Source: Ectorhizobium quercum (GTDB taxonomy: Bacteria > Pseudomonadota > Alphaproteobacteria > Rhizobiales > Rhizobiaceae). Taken from it: a DNA stretch of 64,000 nucleotides. The notes below the pieces were generated by a model. That model searched no databases. It was given only the letters and a program-made list of their open reading frames with translations, and was not told where the DNA came from. The first letter of the stretch is position 1, and each line of letters starts with the position of its first letter. The position numbers and the translations under genes are program-made. The DNA lies in NCBI RefSeq assembly GCF_026552795.1, contig NZ_JANFPI010000001.1:372001-436000 (forward strand), written 5' to 3'. This document shows positions 17,694-27,706 of the stretch, one piece after another.

Positions 17694-19434
17694 AGCAGCA
17701 ACACTTGCACTTCGATCCCTTCTCAATTGCGTCGCCCGTGAATATGCGGACCGCTCTGTCTGGGAGCAGGACAACGGCCGACAAAGACTGATGCTGAATT
17801 TTCCCGGGAATGGCGGCAGCCTGAAGATTCCGGTGCTCTATCGCTCCGCAACGGGACATCATCTGTTCGGCGAGCCGCTTGTCCTGAGCGACAAAAGCGG
17901 TGCGGGCACGATCAGTGCCACGGATGCGATCACGGTCATCGTCGAGCGGATCGAGGCGAATGCGTCCGAAGACGGTCGCACGGACCTGCTGAACCGCGCC
18001 CATTCCAGCCGCCTGCTGGTGGAGACGGCTCTTCATGACCGCCATGCCGATCTGGAAAAGCTCATTGGCAACGAGGTTTCTTTCGTGGAGGCGGAACAGG
18101 GATTGCTTGCCGGTCACGGCATTCACCCTTGCCCGAAAAGCCGCGACGGCATGACGGAAGACGAGGGCAGGCGTTATTCGCCGGAATTTGCCTCGAGCTT
18201 CCCGCTGCGCTGGTTCGCCATTTCCCGCGACGTCTATCACACGGGCCATTCCTCTGGCTCTCCCGGCGCTGAGGAATGGCTGAACGGGGCGGAAGGCGAA
18301 ACGCTCGCCGCCCTGCGCAGCAAGCTGCCTGCTGGAGATTTCGCTTTCCTGCCGGTCCATCCCTGGCAGGCGGACGCGATGCTGAAGCAGGCGGATGTCG
18401 CGAGACAGCTTTCCCTCGGCAAAATCGTGGATTGCGGCGAGGCGGGCAAGCCGTGGTTCCCCACCTCTTCCGTCCGCACGCTCTACAGGCCGGACGCCCC
18501 CTTCATGCTCAAGCTCTCGCTCGGTGTCGGCATCACCAATTCCGTGCGGGTCAATCTGGCGCGTGAACTTCTGCGTGGCGATGACATGTATCGCTTCCGG
18601 GCGCATTCGTTGTGGCAGGATCTGGCAAGGGATTATCCGGGATTGAACCTGATGCCCGACCCTGCCTATGCGGGCGTTGCCCCCGGCGGGGGCGTGATCG
18701 ACGGGCTCTCGGTATCGCTGCGCGAAAATCCGTTCCACGGTGCGGATGCCGGACGCAACGTCACCCTGCTGGCCGCCTTGTGCGAACATCTGCCGGATCG
18801 CGGCAGCAGGGTGGGGGCGTTGATCCGCGAGCGTGCCGAACTCGAAGGCCGCCCGGTCGAAGCCGTTGCCGTCGACTGGTTCTCACGCTTCCTCAAGGTT
18901 TTCGTGCAGCCGGTCTTTGCGCTTTATCTGCGCCACGGCATTGCCATCGAAGCGCATCAGCAGAACATGCTGCTCGAAATCGGCGATGGCTATCCGATCG
19001 CGGCATTCTATCGCGACAATCAGGGTTTCTTCCATCACGAGCGTGCTCATGCGGCGCTGAACGCCGCCATTCCGGGGATCGGAGAACGCAGCGAATCCGT
19101 CTTCGGCGAAGAGGCGGTGGATGAGCGTATTCTGTATTACGCCTTCATCAATTCCACCCTCGGCATGATCGGCGCGCTGGGACGCGAGGGACTGGTCGAG
19201 GAAGAGACGCTCATTTCCCTGCTGCGCGAGACGTTGCTGGAACTCGACGCGAAGGAGGGTGGGCAATCCAACGTCATCGGAAAGATGCTGTCGCCGGTTC
19301 TGCAATGCAAGGCCAACCTCAAGACCCGGCTCGCGCAGATGGATGAGCTGGTGGGGCCGCTTGAAACGCAGTCGGTTTATCTCGAAATCGACAACCCGTT
19401 GTTTCGGCGTGCGCGGGCGCAGGCTCATGGCTGA
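17680..19434 (+). CDS. rhbC: NIS siderophore synthetase (IucA/IucC family)
   Basis: This 584-residue NRPS-independent siderophore synthetase activates a citrate carboxylate as adenylate and joins it to the N-hydroxy-N-acyl-diaminopropane arm. Seen: [14 protein letters not shown] (about 145-158) for ATP binding, F-L-P-V-H-P-W-Q (about 223-230), and [14 protein letters not shown] (about 277-290), followed by an FhuF-like C-terminal domain. ATG 17680 has GGAG at 17669-17672; the frame extends 16 codons upstream but into rhbB. It acts with RhbF, the second synthetase of the operon. Confidence 0.9.
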   Translation: MYARKAATLALRSLLNCVAREYADRSVWEQDNGRQRLMLNFPGNGGSLKIPVLYRSATGHHLFGEPLVLSDKSGAGTISATDAITVIVERIEANASEDGRTDLLNRAHSSRLLVETALHDRHADLEKLIGNEVSFVEAEQGLLAGHGIHPCPKSRDGMTEDEGRRYSPEFASSFPLRWFAISRDVYHTGHSSGSPGAEEWLNGAEGETLAALRSKLPAGDFAFLPVHPWQADAMLKQADVARQLSLGKIVDCGEAGKPWFPTSSVRTLYRPDAPFMLKLSLGVGITNSVRVNLARELLRGDDMYRFRAHSLWQDLARDYPGLNLMPDPAYAGVAPGGGVIDGLSVSLRENPFHGADAGRNVTLLAALCEHLPDRGSRVGALIRERAELEGRPVEAVAVDWFSRFLKVFVQPVFALYLRHGIAIEAHQQNMLLEIGDGYPIAAFYRDNQGFFHHERAHAALNAAIPGIGERSESVFGEEAVDERILYYAFINSTLGMIGALGREGLVEEETLISLLRETLLELDAKEGGQSNVIGKMLSPVLQCKANLKTRLAQMDELVGPLETQSVYLEIDNPLFRRARAQAHG

Positions 19435-20017
19435 GCGTACCGAATCCGGCGCTGATTTTGCCTATTCCAGATATGATCCGGATATAGGCCGGACAATCGG
19501 CTTCCGGCTGCTCGACAAGGGCCGCGACCTCGACCTGCTGTGGCACTGGATGAACCAGCCGCATGTGGTGCCGCAATGGAAGATGGCAAAGCCGAAAGAG
19601 CATATTGCCGCCTACATCGACACCAATCTGGCCGACCCGCATCAGGATCCGTATATCGGTTTCATCGACGGCACGCCGATGAGCTATTGGGAAGCCTATT
19701 GGGCTAAGGACGATATTCTCGGCCGCCATTATCCGGCGGACGAGAAGGATCGCGGCTGGCACATGCTTGTGGGGGAGCCGTCCTTCTTCGGTCGCGGCAT
19801 TGCGCCCGCGATAATCCGGGCTTTCACACGCTTCCTGTTTCTGGATGATCCCGCGACCGAAAAGGTCGTCGGAGAACCCAGCGTCGAAGCGCGCCGCCTG
19901 CTTCGCTATGCCCCCGTCTGCGCCTTCGAGGAGCAGGGGGAAATCGATCTGCCGGACAAACGCGCCAAGCTGATGTTCTGCCATCGGCATCGCTTCATCG
20001 AACAATTCGGATTATGA
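19427..20017 (+). CDS. rhbD: N-hydroxy-diaminopropane acyltransferase (IucB/RhbD family)
   Basis: This 196-residue GNAT-type acyltransferase transfers an acetyl group to N-hydroxy-1,3-diaminopropane, giving the hydroxamate. It has the AlcB/IucB pattern: [11 protein letters not shown], then [17 protein letters not shown] and D-R-G-W-H-M-L-V-G, with V-G-E-P-S near the end. ATG 19427 overlaps the rhbC stop by 8 nt; the longer open frame from 19259 lies inside rhbC. A second, larger member of the family is encoded at 26585-27706. Confidence 0.9.
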   Translation: MAERTESGADFAYSRYDPDIGRTIGFRLLDKGRDLDLLWHWMNQPHVVPQWKMAKPKEHIAAYIDTNLADPHQDPYIGFIDGTPMSYWEAYWAKDDILGRHYPADEKDRGWHMLVGEPSFFGRGIAPAIIRAFTRFLFLDDPATEKVVGEPSVEARRLLRYAPVCAFEEQGEIDLPDKRAKLMFCHRHRFIEQFGL

Positions 20018-21384
20018 CCATGACCACACTCGACCTGACCGGTATCGGTATAGGACCATTTAATCTGGGCCTCGCCGCCCTTCTCTCCTCCCATCCGGAA
20101 ATCTCGGCCACGTTTCTGGAACGCAAGCCGGGCTTCCGCTGGCACGAGGGCCTCATTCTGCCCGGTACGACCCTGCAAGTGCCGTTCCTCGCCGATCTCG
20201 TTTCGATGGCCGATCCGACCCACGGGATGAGCTTTCTCAACTATCTGGCGGCGCATGACCGACTCTACAAATTCTATTTCTACGAGAATTTTCTGATCCC
20301 CCGGCAGGAATACGACGATTATTGCCGCTGGGCGTCGCATCAGCTGAAAAGCTGCCAATTTGGCGAAAGCGTTGTCGATGTGCGGCATGTTTCCGCTTCG
20401 GACACCTTCGTGACCGAAACCCGCTCTCTGAGCGGAGCGACACGCAGCTACCGCAGTCGCAATATTGCGATCGGCGTCGGCACCGCGCCCTATCTGCCGA
20501 AGTGGACCGGCCTGCATGGCAATTCTCCGGTTTTCCACTCGGCTGAATTTGCAAAACGCAAGGAGGAACTGACAAGGGCCCACCGCGTGGTCGTGATCGG
20601 TTCCGGCCAGAGTGCGGCGGAGTGCGTGCTGGCGCTCTTCAGCGAACTGACGCCGGAAAGGGTGGCCGAGGGAGCTTCCATTCGCTGGATTACCCGTTCG
20701 CCCGGCTTCTTCCCGATGGAATATTCCAAGCTTGGGCTGGAATATTTCACGCCGGATTACATGCATGAGTTCCACAAGCTGCCGAGATCGACACGCAGGC
20801 AGGTGGTTGCAGATCAGGGCCTTCTCTACAAGGGAATCAGCTTTTCGACCATCGCCGACATTTTCGATCTTCTCTATGAGCGTTCCATCGGCGGGCGCGA
20901 TCCGGGCCTGTCGCTCGCATCCAATTGCGAGGTCACTGCGGTCGAAGGCGCCGGTTCTTCCGATGGCGTCAGGGTCAGCCTCCGGCACAATCTTTCCGGC
21001 GAGGAAAGTGCCGTCGTGGCGGATGCCATCGTGGCGGCGACCGGATACCGCCATGCCTGGCCCGAATGGCTGGACACATTGAAAGGCGAGGTTCTCGCAA
21101 CCTGCGAGCACGGCGACCTCGTCGTCGGCGCCGATTTCCGCGCAGAGCGCCGCGATGGTGGAAACGGGGCCGTCTTCATCCAGAATGCCGAAACCTTCCA
21201 GCATGGCGTCGGCGCACCGGACCTCGGTCTTGGTGCTTTCCGCAACGCCGTCATCATCAACCAGTTGCTCGACCGGGAGCATTACCGGGTCACGGCAAGA
21301 TCTTCCTTCCAGAATTTTGGCGTTCCGCAAGACCAGATCCCGTCATCGAGAATTTCAGGAGACGTCTATGCCCGCGCCGTTTGA
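20014..21384 (+). CDS. rhbE: Diamine N-hydroxylase (lysine/ornithine N-monooxygenase family)
   Basis: This 456-residue flavin monooxygenase hydroxylates the free amine of 1,3-diaminopropane with NADPH and oxygen. Seen: [15 protein letters not shown] near residues 7-21 (FAD binding), [12 protein letters not shown] near 192-203 (NADPH binding) and A-T-G-Y-R-H near 346-351 (family C-terminal motif). The start overlaps the rhbD stop by 4 nt; an ATG two codons later is possible. The final 17 nt overlap rhbF. Confidence 0.92.
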   Translation: MTMTTLDLTGIGIGPFNLGLAALLSSHPEISATFLERKPGFRWHEGLILPGTTLQVPFLADLVSMADPTHGMSFLNYLAAHDRLYKFYFYENFLIPRQEYDDYCRWASHQLKSCQFGESVVDVRHVSASDTFVTETRSLSGATRSYRSRNIAIGVGTAPYLPKWTGLHGNSPVFHSAEFAKRKEELTRAHRVVVIGSGQSAAECVLALFSELTPERVAEGASIRWITRSPGFFPMEYSKLGLEYFTPDYMHEFHKLPRSTRRQVVADQGLLYKGISFSTIADIFDLLYERSIGGRDPGLSLASNCEVTAVEGAGSSDGVRVSLRHNLSGEESAVVADAIVAATGYRHAWPEWLDTLKGEVLATCEHGDLVVGADFRAERRDGGNGAVFIQNAETFQHGVGAPDLGLGAFRNAVIINQLLDREHYRVTARSSFQNFGVPQDQIPSSRISGDVYARAV

Positions 21385-23173
21385 AACGCTTCTTCAGCCC
21401 GCCTTCGCACCGGCTCTCTGGAGAGAGACGGCACGTCGCCTTCTGGCCAAGGTCATCGAGGAATTCGCCTATGAGCGGATTTTCCCCGTCACACAGGACA
21501 GGCCCGGACATTACCGGATCGATTTTTCCGCCGCGTCCTACAGCTTCAAGGCCAGGCGCTATGTCTTCGACAATTTGTCCGTCGATCCACACAGCATCGT
21601 CAGGCACGCGGCCGGTCTCGACACACCGGCTCACGATCCGCTGGCCTTCTGCGCGGAGATTCTGCCCGAGCTCGGCGTCAAGCCGATGACGGTGGCCCAT
21701 TTCATTCGCGAGCTTGGCAACACGCTGGTGTCGGACGCCCATATTGCTGCCCGCGCCGACAAGACCGGTGCGGATCTGGCGCAGCTCGATGATATCCGCA
21801 TGGAAGGCGAAACGACCGGTCATCCGTGGATCACGGTCAGCAAGGGCCGTATAGGTCTCGGTTACGCCGACTATCTCGCCTATACGCCGGAAAACCGCGC
21901 GGCGACGAAGATCGTCTGGATCGGCGTCAGCCGTCAGCGGGCCTCCTTCGTGGCCGAAGACGGTTTGACGAACGAGGCGCTCGTCGCAGAAGCGCTCGGC
22001 GACGCGCTTTACGCGACGTTCGTCGCGAAGCTCCAGGCCGCTGGCGCGTCGCAGGAAACGCACCACATCATGCCGGTCCATCCGTGGCAGTGGGACCACA
22101 TGATCGTGCCGCACTTTGCCGCCGAGATTTCTTCCGGCCATATCGTCCTGCTGGGGGAGGGGGACGATCTCTACGTGCCGCAGCAGTCCGTCCGAACCAT
22201 GTCGAATGTCAGCCATCCCGGAAAATCGACGCTGAAGCTGTGCATGACCATTCTCAATACCGCCGTCTATCGCGGCATTCCGGGCAAACGGGCGCTGACG
22301 GCAGCGCCATTGACCACATGGCTGGACAGGCTTCTGGAAAACGACGCTTTTCTTTCGCGGGATTGCGGCCTCATCCTTCTCGGGGAGCGGGCGGGCATGC
22401 ATTATGTCCATCCCCAGTTTTCCACCATCTCCGGCGCACCCTACCAGTTCAACGAAATGCTGGGGTGCCTGTGGCGCGACAGTCTTGCCGGTCATCTGAA
22501 AGCCGGAGAGACCGGAATGCCCCTTGCCGCCTTCCTGCATGCGGGCACGGATGGCAAGCCGGTGGTGCAGGCCCTCGCCGAAAAGGCCGGTGTCGGCGTT
22601 GAAGACTGGATTGCGCGCTTTTTCGATGTCGTCATCCCGCCGGTCCTTCATCTTCTCGCCCGATATGGCCTTGCATTTTCCGCGCATGGGCAGAATGCGA
22701 CGCTTGTTCTGAAAGATGGTTTGCCGAAGCGTCTGGCGTTGCGCGACTTTATCGATGACGTCATCGTCTGCGACCTGGATTTTCCCGAAAGCGCCAGCCT
22801 TCCGAAGGAAGTTCAGGAAGTCCTGCTGCGCCTGCCGCCGGATTTCCTCATCCATTTCATCCAGACGACACTGTTCATCTGCGTCTTTCGTTACATGTCG
22901 GTTCTGCTCGACACGCGTTCCGGGCTTTCGGAAGAAACCTTCTGGGCGTTGGCTGCCGAAAGCATCCGGCGCTATCAGGCGCGCTTCCCGGACATGGCCG
23001 AGCGCTTCGCCATCTTCGATCTGTTCACGGATGAATATCCCCGGCTTTGCCTCAACCGTGTGCGGCTGTTCACGCACGGCTATGCCGACGACGACGAGCG
23101 CCCCTCGCCGGATTTTCAGGGCATGGTAGACAATCCGCTTGTCCATTTCCGCAGGAAGAAAGACGCCGCCTGA
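21368..23173 (+). CDS. rhbF: NIS siderophore synthetase (IucA/IucC family)
   Basis: This 601-residue NRPS-independent siderophore synthetase is the second of the operon and probably adds the other diaminopropane arm to the citryl intermediate. Seen: H-H-I-M-P-V-H-P-W-Q-W-D-H (about 235-247), S-V-R-T-M-S-N-V-S-H-P-G-K-S-T-L-K-L-C (about 275-293) and an FhuF-like C-terminal region. A CAGGAGA ribosome binding site precedes ATG 21368. The frame continues 71 codons upstream within rhbE but that part is a shadow. It is the last gene of the operon and converges with rhrA. Confidence 0.9.
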   Translation: MPAPFETLLQPAFAPALWRETARRLLAKVIEEFAYERIFPVTQDRPGHYRIDFSAASYSFKARRYVFDNLSVDPHSIVRHAAGLDTPAHDPLAFCAEILPELGVKPMTVAHFIRELGNTLVSDAHIAARADKTGADLAQLDDIRMEGETTGHPWITVSKGRIGLGYADYLAYTPENRAATKIVWIGVSRQRASFVAEDGLTNEALVAEALGDALYATFVAKLQAAGASQETHHIMPVHPWQWDHMIVPHFAAEISSGHIVLLGEGDDLYVPQQSVRTMSNVSHPGKSTLKLCMTILNTAVYRGIPGKRALTAAPLTTWLDRLLENDAFLSRDCGLILLGERAGMHYVHPQFSTISGAPYQFNEMLGCLWRDSLAGHLKAGETGMPLAAFLHAGTDGKPVVQALAEKAGVGVEDWIARFFDVVIPPVLHLLARYGLAFSAHGQNATLVLKDGLPKRLALRDFIDDVIVCDLDFPESASLPKEVQEVLLRLPPDFLIHFIQTTLFICVFRYMSVLLDTRSGLSEETFWALAAESIRRYQARFPDMAERFAIFDLFTDEYPRLCLNRVRLFTHGYADDDERPSPDFQGMVDNPLVHFRRKKDAA

Positions 23174-23229
23174 CGGCGCTGTGGCAAGTTGAAATCGCGG
23201 GCATCAAGGCGTCCCGCGAAATCCAGGGA

Positions 23230-24183
23230 TTACACATTTTCGGTTTGCGCCGCCATGCGGCGCAAATCCGTGGGACGTATGCCGTAGCGGCTGCGGAAGG
23301 TCCGGTTGAAATAGGACAGGTCGTTGAAGCCGACGCTGTAGACGATCTGGCCGATCGGGGTGGCGCTATTATCGGCCAGTATCTTGTTCTTTGCGAGCAC
23401 GAGCCGCCTTTCCAGCAGGTAGCGGGAGAAGGTCGTTCCTGTCCGGCTGAAAAGCTTCTGGATGGCGCGGGGCGTAATGCCTTCCGCCGTCGCCACATCG
23501 GCGATGGAAAACGAGCCGTCCGCCAGATTTTCCTCGATCATCGCCTTGATCGCTTCCAGGCGGTTTTGCGGGGAATCGGGCAGGGCATCGTCGTTGACGT
23601 GCTGGGCCAGAACCGGAAGCAGATCATAGAAATGCGCCACCATCATGCTGGCATGCTGTTTGTCCTGATGTTCCTGCCGCAAAAGATAGCCGGCGTAGTT
23701 CGTCAGCAGCTGTAAAGGCAGATATTCCGAGGGGAAGGGCTTCAGCAAGACGCAATCGACAGACTTGCGAACATGCGCCATCGCTGAATGCGGAAGGTGA
23801 GCGCAATCGAATCGCCCGCCTTCCGGCAAAACGATCTCCGAACGCCTGTCTGCGGGAAGCAGGATGACGTCACGCGGCGTCAGTTCGAATGTTCGCTGCC
23901 TGTGGTGAACGACGAGCGGACCGTCTATTGCCCGCATGATGACGATATCCGGCGAGTCGACACCATGCGCAGTAAGGCGGAGCGGCATCCGGGGGAGGTA
24001 CAACGTTGCCAGCGAAAGATCGACGTGTTTCCAGAAAAGGCCGGTGACGCCGGCGAGATCGCCGTCCTCGACGGTGATCGTCGCCTCACCCAGCATGTCC
24101 AGCAGGATGGTGCGGCAAACGAGCCTGCTTTCTGAATCCGGCAGGGAGAACGCTCCGAGTTTCAGGGGTCGGATTACTTCCAT
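23230..24183 (-). CDS. rhrA: AraC family regulator of the siderophore locus
   Basis: This 317-residue protein carries an AraC/XylS DNA-binding domain in the last 100 residues (S-I-A-D-V-A-T-A-E-G-I-T-P-R-A-I-Q-K-L-F and G-F-N-D-L-S-Y-F-N-R-T-F-R). The N-terminal part matches the AraC-binding-like sensor of RhrA-type activators. In S. meliloti RhrA activates rhizobactin biosynthesis and transport under iron limitation and lies between rhbF and rhtA, as here. ATG 24183 was chosen; a TTG at 24192 would add three residues. It is divergent from rhtA, with a putative binding site in the shared region. Confidence 0.88.
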   Translation of the reverse strand: MEVIRPLKLGAFSLPDSESRLVCRTILLDMLGEATITVEDGDLAGVTGLFWKHVDLSLATLYLPRMPLRLTAHGVDSPDIVIMRAIDGPLVVHHRQRTFELTPRDVILLPADRRSEIVLPEGGRFDCAHLPHSAMAHVRKSVDCVLLKPFPSEYLPLQLLTNYAGYLLRQEHQDKQHASMMVAHFYDLLPVLAQHVNDDALPDSPQNRLEAIKAMIEENLADGSFSIADVATAEGITPRAIQKLFSRTGTTFSRYLLERRLVLAKNKILADNSATPIGQIVYSVGFNDLSYFNRTFRSRYGIRPTDLRRMAAQTENV

Positions 24184-24270
24184 GAAAATCAACCTGTCTT
24201 TCCTGTTGATGTTCGCATCTATCCAAATCAGGTTCGCTCAAATCCAAGCCCCGCCATCTCTTACCTCATA

Positions 24271-24295
24271 AAACATGACAAAAACAGTCTTGTAT
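24271..24295 (+). promoter_or_regulatory. Putative siderophore-locus control element, copy 2 (ahead of rhtA)
   Basis: This 25-nt segment starts AAACATGACAAAAA and matches 13440-13464 upstream of rhtX at 20 of 25 positions. It ends 49 nt before the rhtA ATG and 87 nt from the rhrA ATG, so it could serve both directions. RhrA or an iron-responsive repressor is the likely binder. Confidence 0.45.
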
Positions 24296-24344
24296 TTTTC
24301 ACGGCTCGGTGGCTGTGGGCATGTTTTTGCGCATCGGGGGCGAA

Positions 24345-26585
24345 ATGAACGTAAAGTGGAATGTTGGCTCAAGCCTGTTGGCGATCGTCGTTGCAACCGC
24401 CGCAACGGCGACTGCGCGAGCGCAGGACACATCGCAAGATGGAGAGGGAAGCGGCAACGTCACGGTGCTTGAGCCGATCGTCGTGACTGGCAGCCGTATT
24501 CCCCAGCAGATCTCCCAGACCGCCCGCACGATCTATGTCGTCGATGCCGAGGAAATCCAGGCGGAGGCCCGTTCAGGAAAATCGCTTCAGCAGATCCTCG
24601 CCAAAACGATTCCAAGCTTCGATCCTGCCAGCGAAGGCGCGCGCACCTCCTACGGGCAGAACCTTCGTGGGCGAACCGCACTTATCCTCATCGATGGCGT
24701 TTCGATGAATTCGGCGCGTTCGCTGAGCCGCCAATTCGATTCCATCGATCCGTTCAATATCGAGCGGGTCGAAGTGCTGTCCGGAGCGACCTCGATCTAC
24801 GGCGGCAATGCCACGGGCGGTGTCATCAATATCATCACCAGGAAAGGCAAGGACGCGCAGGAGGGCCTGCATGGAGAGGCAACCGGCGGCATGGCCAGCG
24901 GGTTTTCCGGCAGCCGGGACTTCGACCGCAATGCGGCGGGAGCGGTCACGTACAACGGTGAGTACTGGGATGCGCGCCTGTCGGTCGCAGGCACCCGCTC
25001 GGGCGCCTATTATGACGGTGACGGCACCATGCTGATCCCCGATATCACGCAGACGTCGACCGCTTTCAACAAGCGTATCGACGTCATGGGATCGCTCGGC
25101 TTTCAGATCGACGATAGCCGCAGGCTGGAACTGTCGGGACAATATTTCGACAGCGAGCAGGACTCGCCTTACGGCCTCTATTATGGCCCCTATTTTGCGG
25201 CCCTCGCCAATCCCGACCTGTTCGAGACGCGGAACGGGTATGAATCGGACTTCAATCCGCAGACCCGCCGCTCCATGTTCAACGCCACCTATACGGACGA
25301 CGATTTGCTGGGGCAGGAATTCCTCCTCCAGGGGAGTTTCCGGCGGGAAGGAATCCGCTTCAATCCGTTTCCCGGAACCAGCCCTTACTTCTATTTCGGC
25401 GGAAGCTCGCAGGACACCGACTATTACAGCGTGAAGGCGGCCTTTATTGCCAAACCCCTCGATGGATTGACGATTACCTATGGCGTCGATGCAGACCGCG
25501 ATTCTTTCACGTCCAAACAGAATATCTTTGACATGGCGACAGCAGCGCAGACCGGCGGGCTCGACTTCGACACGCTCGGGATCGTAGGCCTTTACCCCGA
25601 TATCGACGTTTCCACCGTTGCCGGCTTCGTACAGGCGGCCTACGAAGCGACCGATCGACTGACGATCAATGGTGGCGTGCGCTATCAATACATCAAGACG
25701 GAAGTATCTGATTTCGTCGGCGCCGCCCAGCAGATCGCCATTCTCAACGGCACGGCAACCTCCGCGGATGTCATTCCCGGTGGCGAGGTCAGCTATGACG
25801 CCGCCCTTTTCAACGCCGGTGCAGCCTACAAACTGACGGACACCCAGGAAGTTTATGCCAATTTCAGCCAGGGGTTCGAGCTGCCTGATCCGGCAAAATA
25901 CTACGGCATTGGAAATTATGCACTTTCAGGCGGCGTCTACTCTCTTCTGGGGAGCGTGAACGTGGGCGATTCCGCGCTCGAGGCCATCAAGACCAATTCC
26001 TTTGAGGTCGGCTATCGTTTCAACGATGGCACATACAGGTTCGAAGCTGCCGGATATTATTCGACTTCCGATCGGTCGATCGATCTCAACCGCACCACGC
26101 TCGCCGTGGATGTGGTCGATCAGGAACGGCGCGTATACGGGATTGAAGCCAGCGGCAGCGTCAGGCTTGACCACGGCTTTGATGTCGGCGCGTCCGGGCA
26201 TTGGGTGAAAACGGAGGTTAAAGCCGATGGAGGATGGGAAAACGAATCTATCGGAACGGCAAGCGTTTCCAAGCTCGGCGGTCATCTCGGCTGGACGAAC
26301 GATACTCTCAGCCTGAAATTCTCCGGGCAACATGTCTTTCAGCTTGACGATGCCGACGGCTACGAGATCGACGGATATACCCTGTTCGACCTGACCGGCT
26401 CCTATACGTTCGAGAATACGGACACGACGCTCCGCTTTGGCGTCCTCAACCTGTTTGACAACGACTATACGACCGTCTGGGGCGCACGCGCCAAAGCGCT
26501 CTATGGTGCGCTCGCGGATGAGGCCATATTTGACTACAAAGGTCGGGGACGAACCTTTGCGGTGTCTCTGACGAAGGTCTTCTGA
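24345..26585 (+). CDS. rhtA: TonB-dependent outer-membrane siderophore receptor
   Basis: This 746-residue outer-membrane receptor has a signal peptide (residues 1-26, A-R-A cleavage site), a TonB box near P-I-V-V-T-G-S-R, a plug domain with L-R-G-R-T-A-L-I-L-I-D-G-V and E-V-L-S-G-A-T-S-I-Y-G-G-N-A-T-G-G-V-I-N-I, and a 22-strand-type barrel ending in the outer-membrane signature V-S-L-T-K-V-F. RhtA takes up ferric rhizobactin 1021. ATG 24345 follows a GGGGG ribosome binding site and sits exactly before the signal peptide; upstream in-frame starts (GTG 24309, ATG 24321) would disturb it. Its stop overlaps the next ATG (TGATG). Confidence 0.92.
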   Translation: MNVKWNVGSSLLAIVVATAATATARAQDTSQDGEGSGNVTVLEPIVVTGSRIPQQISQTARTIYVVDAEEIQAEARSGKSLQQILAKTIPSFDPASEGARTSYGQNLRGRTALILIDGVSMNSARSLSRQFDSIDPFNIERVEVLSGATSIYGGNATGGVINIITRKGKDAQEGLHGEATGGMASGFSGSRDFDRNAAGAVTYNGEYWDARLSVAGTRSGAYYDGDGTMLIPDITQTSTAFNKRIDVMGSLGFQIDDSRRLELSGQYFDSEQDSPYGLYYGPYFAALANPDLFETRNGYESDFNPQTRRSMFNATYTDDDLLGQEFLLQGSFRREGIRFNPFPGTSPYFYFGGSSQDTDYYSVKAAFIAKPLDGLTITYGVDADRDSFTSKQNIFDMATAAQTGGLDFDTLGIVGLYPDIDVSTVAGFVQAAYEATDRLTINGGVRYQYIKTEVSDFVGAAQQIAILNGTATSADVIPGGEVSYDAALFNAGAAYKLTDTQEVYANFSQGFELPDPAKYYGIGNYALSGGVYSLLGSVNVGDSALEAIKTNSFEVGYRFNDGTYRFEAAGYYSTSDRSIDLNRTTLAVDVVDQERRVYGIEASGSVRLDHGFDVGASGHWVKTEVKADGGWENESIGTASVSKLGGHLGWTNDTLSLKFSGQHVFQLDDADGYEIDGYTLFDLTGSYTFENTDTTLRFGVLNLFDNDYTTVWGARAKALYGALADEAIFDYKGRGRTFAVSLTKVF

Positions 26586-27706
26586 TGGATCGTTCGCTTG
26601 TGGCGCAGCAACGCGCGAGCGCGTCCTACGGGGCCGGCTTCTTGATGGAGACCGCGGACGACCTCGTCTTCAAGACCTTTCATCTCGACGGAAAGGCCAT
26701 GAACGCTGTCCGAAGAGCGGGGCCGATCGTGTCAGTGTCGTCCGCGGGGGCTGAAACTGCCTTCTTCCGTTTGTCCCTGCAGGAGGGGCTCACGGAACTC
26801 GAGGCCGTCGAAGGGGCGGCGCATGGTGCCCAGGGACGGCGCTTTGCCTGCGCGGTTTTCGAATATCTCTTTGCGACATACCCAAATCTGCGTTCGCTGT
26901 CGCTGAAAGGCGACTACTGGTTGTCTCTTCTGCCGGAATTCCGCCAGCATGGGCCTCATATCCTTGTGGATGGCTTGTTCTCGCAGCCATACGTTCTGGC
27001 AGATATGTTCTGGCAAACAGCCAATTTGTGGATGACCTCCGGACACCAGCCCTATCCGCGCCACGACGTATACGATGGAAGGATCGCACACCCGTCGCGC
27101 CCGCCTAAACCGCAGGGCAGGTTGTATGCCCGTTTCATTCCCTGGCTCGGAGGGACTCTTTCTTTCGACGTTGCGACATTGGAGGACCTGCCTGACATCC
27201 ACCGCTGGATGAACGATCCGAGAGTCAACGAATTCTGGAATGAGGCTGGAGACGAAGACCGGCATCGTCGGTATCTGGAGGGAATGTTCTCGGACCCGCA
27301 TATCATTCCATTGATCGGCAGGTTCGATGAGAAAGCTTTTTCCTACTTTGAAATCTATTGGGCCAAGGAAGACATCATCGGCACTTTTTGCGACGCTGGC
27401 GACTATGACCGGGGCTGCCACGTGATCGTCGGGGAAGATGCGTTCAGGGGGCAGCCCTGGTATACGGCGTGGCTTCCCTCACTGTTGCATCTCATGTTCT
27501 TGGACGATGCCCGCACGGAACGGATCATTCAGGAGCCCAGCAGCAGGCATTTCCGGCAATTGCGTAACCTGCAACGTTCGGGCTTTTCCCATATCAAAAG
27601 CGTTGACCTGCCCACAAAGCGGGCGGCCATCATGTCGATCTCCAGACAGCGCTTTTTTTCCGACCGGCTCTGGCATCCGGCGCATGCGCCGGATGAGGGA
27701 CTTTAA
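26585..27706 (+). CDS. Large siderophore acyltransferase (C-terminal IucB-like GNAT domain)
   Basis: This 373-residue protein has an RhbD/IucB-like domain at residues about 195-360: I-H-R-W-M-N-D-P-R-V-N-E-F-W, F-S-Y-F-E-I-Y-W-A-K-E-D-I-I-G, D-R-G-C-H-V-I-V-G-E-D and I-I-Q-E-P-S-S-R. The N-terminal half has no motif I recognise but fits the long AlcB-type acyltransferases. It is coupled to rhtA (TGATG). Rhizobactin 1021 differs from schizokinen by a decenoyl chain in place of one acetyl, and a separate acyltransferase has been proposed for that step. This gene is the natural candidate; the substrate is inference. Confidence 0.78.
   Translation: MDRSLVAQQRASASYGAGFLMETADDLVFKTFHLDGKAMNAVRRAGPIVSVSSAGAETAFFRLSLQEGLTELEAVEGAAHGAQGRRFACAVFEYLFATYPNLRSLSLKGDYWLSLLPEFRQHGPHILVDGLFSQPYVLADMFWQTANLWMTSGHQPYPRHDVYDGRIAHPSRPPKPQGRLYARFIPWLGGTLSFDVATLEDLPDIHRWMNDPRVNEFWNEAGDEDRHRRYLEGMFSDPHIIPLIGRFDEKAFSYFEIYWAKEDIIGTFCDAGDYDRGCHVIVGEDAFRGQPWYTAWLPSLLHLMFLDDARTERIIQEPSSRHFRQLRNLQRSGFSHIKSVDLPTKRAAIMSISRQRFFSDRLWHPAHAPDEGL

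Noticed and set aside
24309..24344. Earlier starts for rhtA (GTG 24309, ATG 24321)
   Set aside because: They would place polar residues before the signal peptide. ATG 24345 has a good ribosome binding site and sits directly before the hydrophobic signal sequence.
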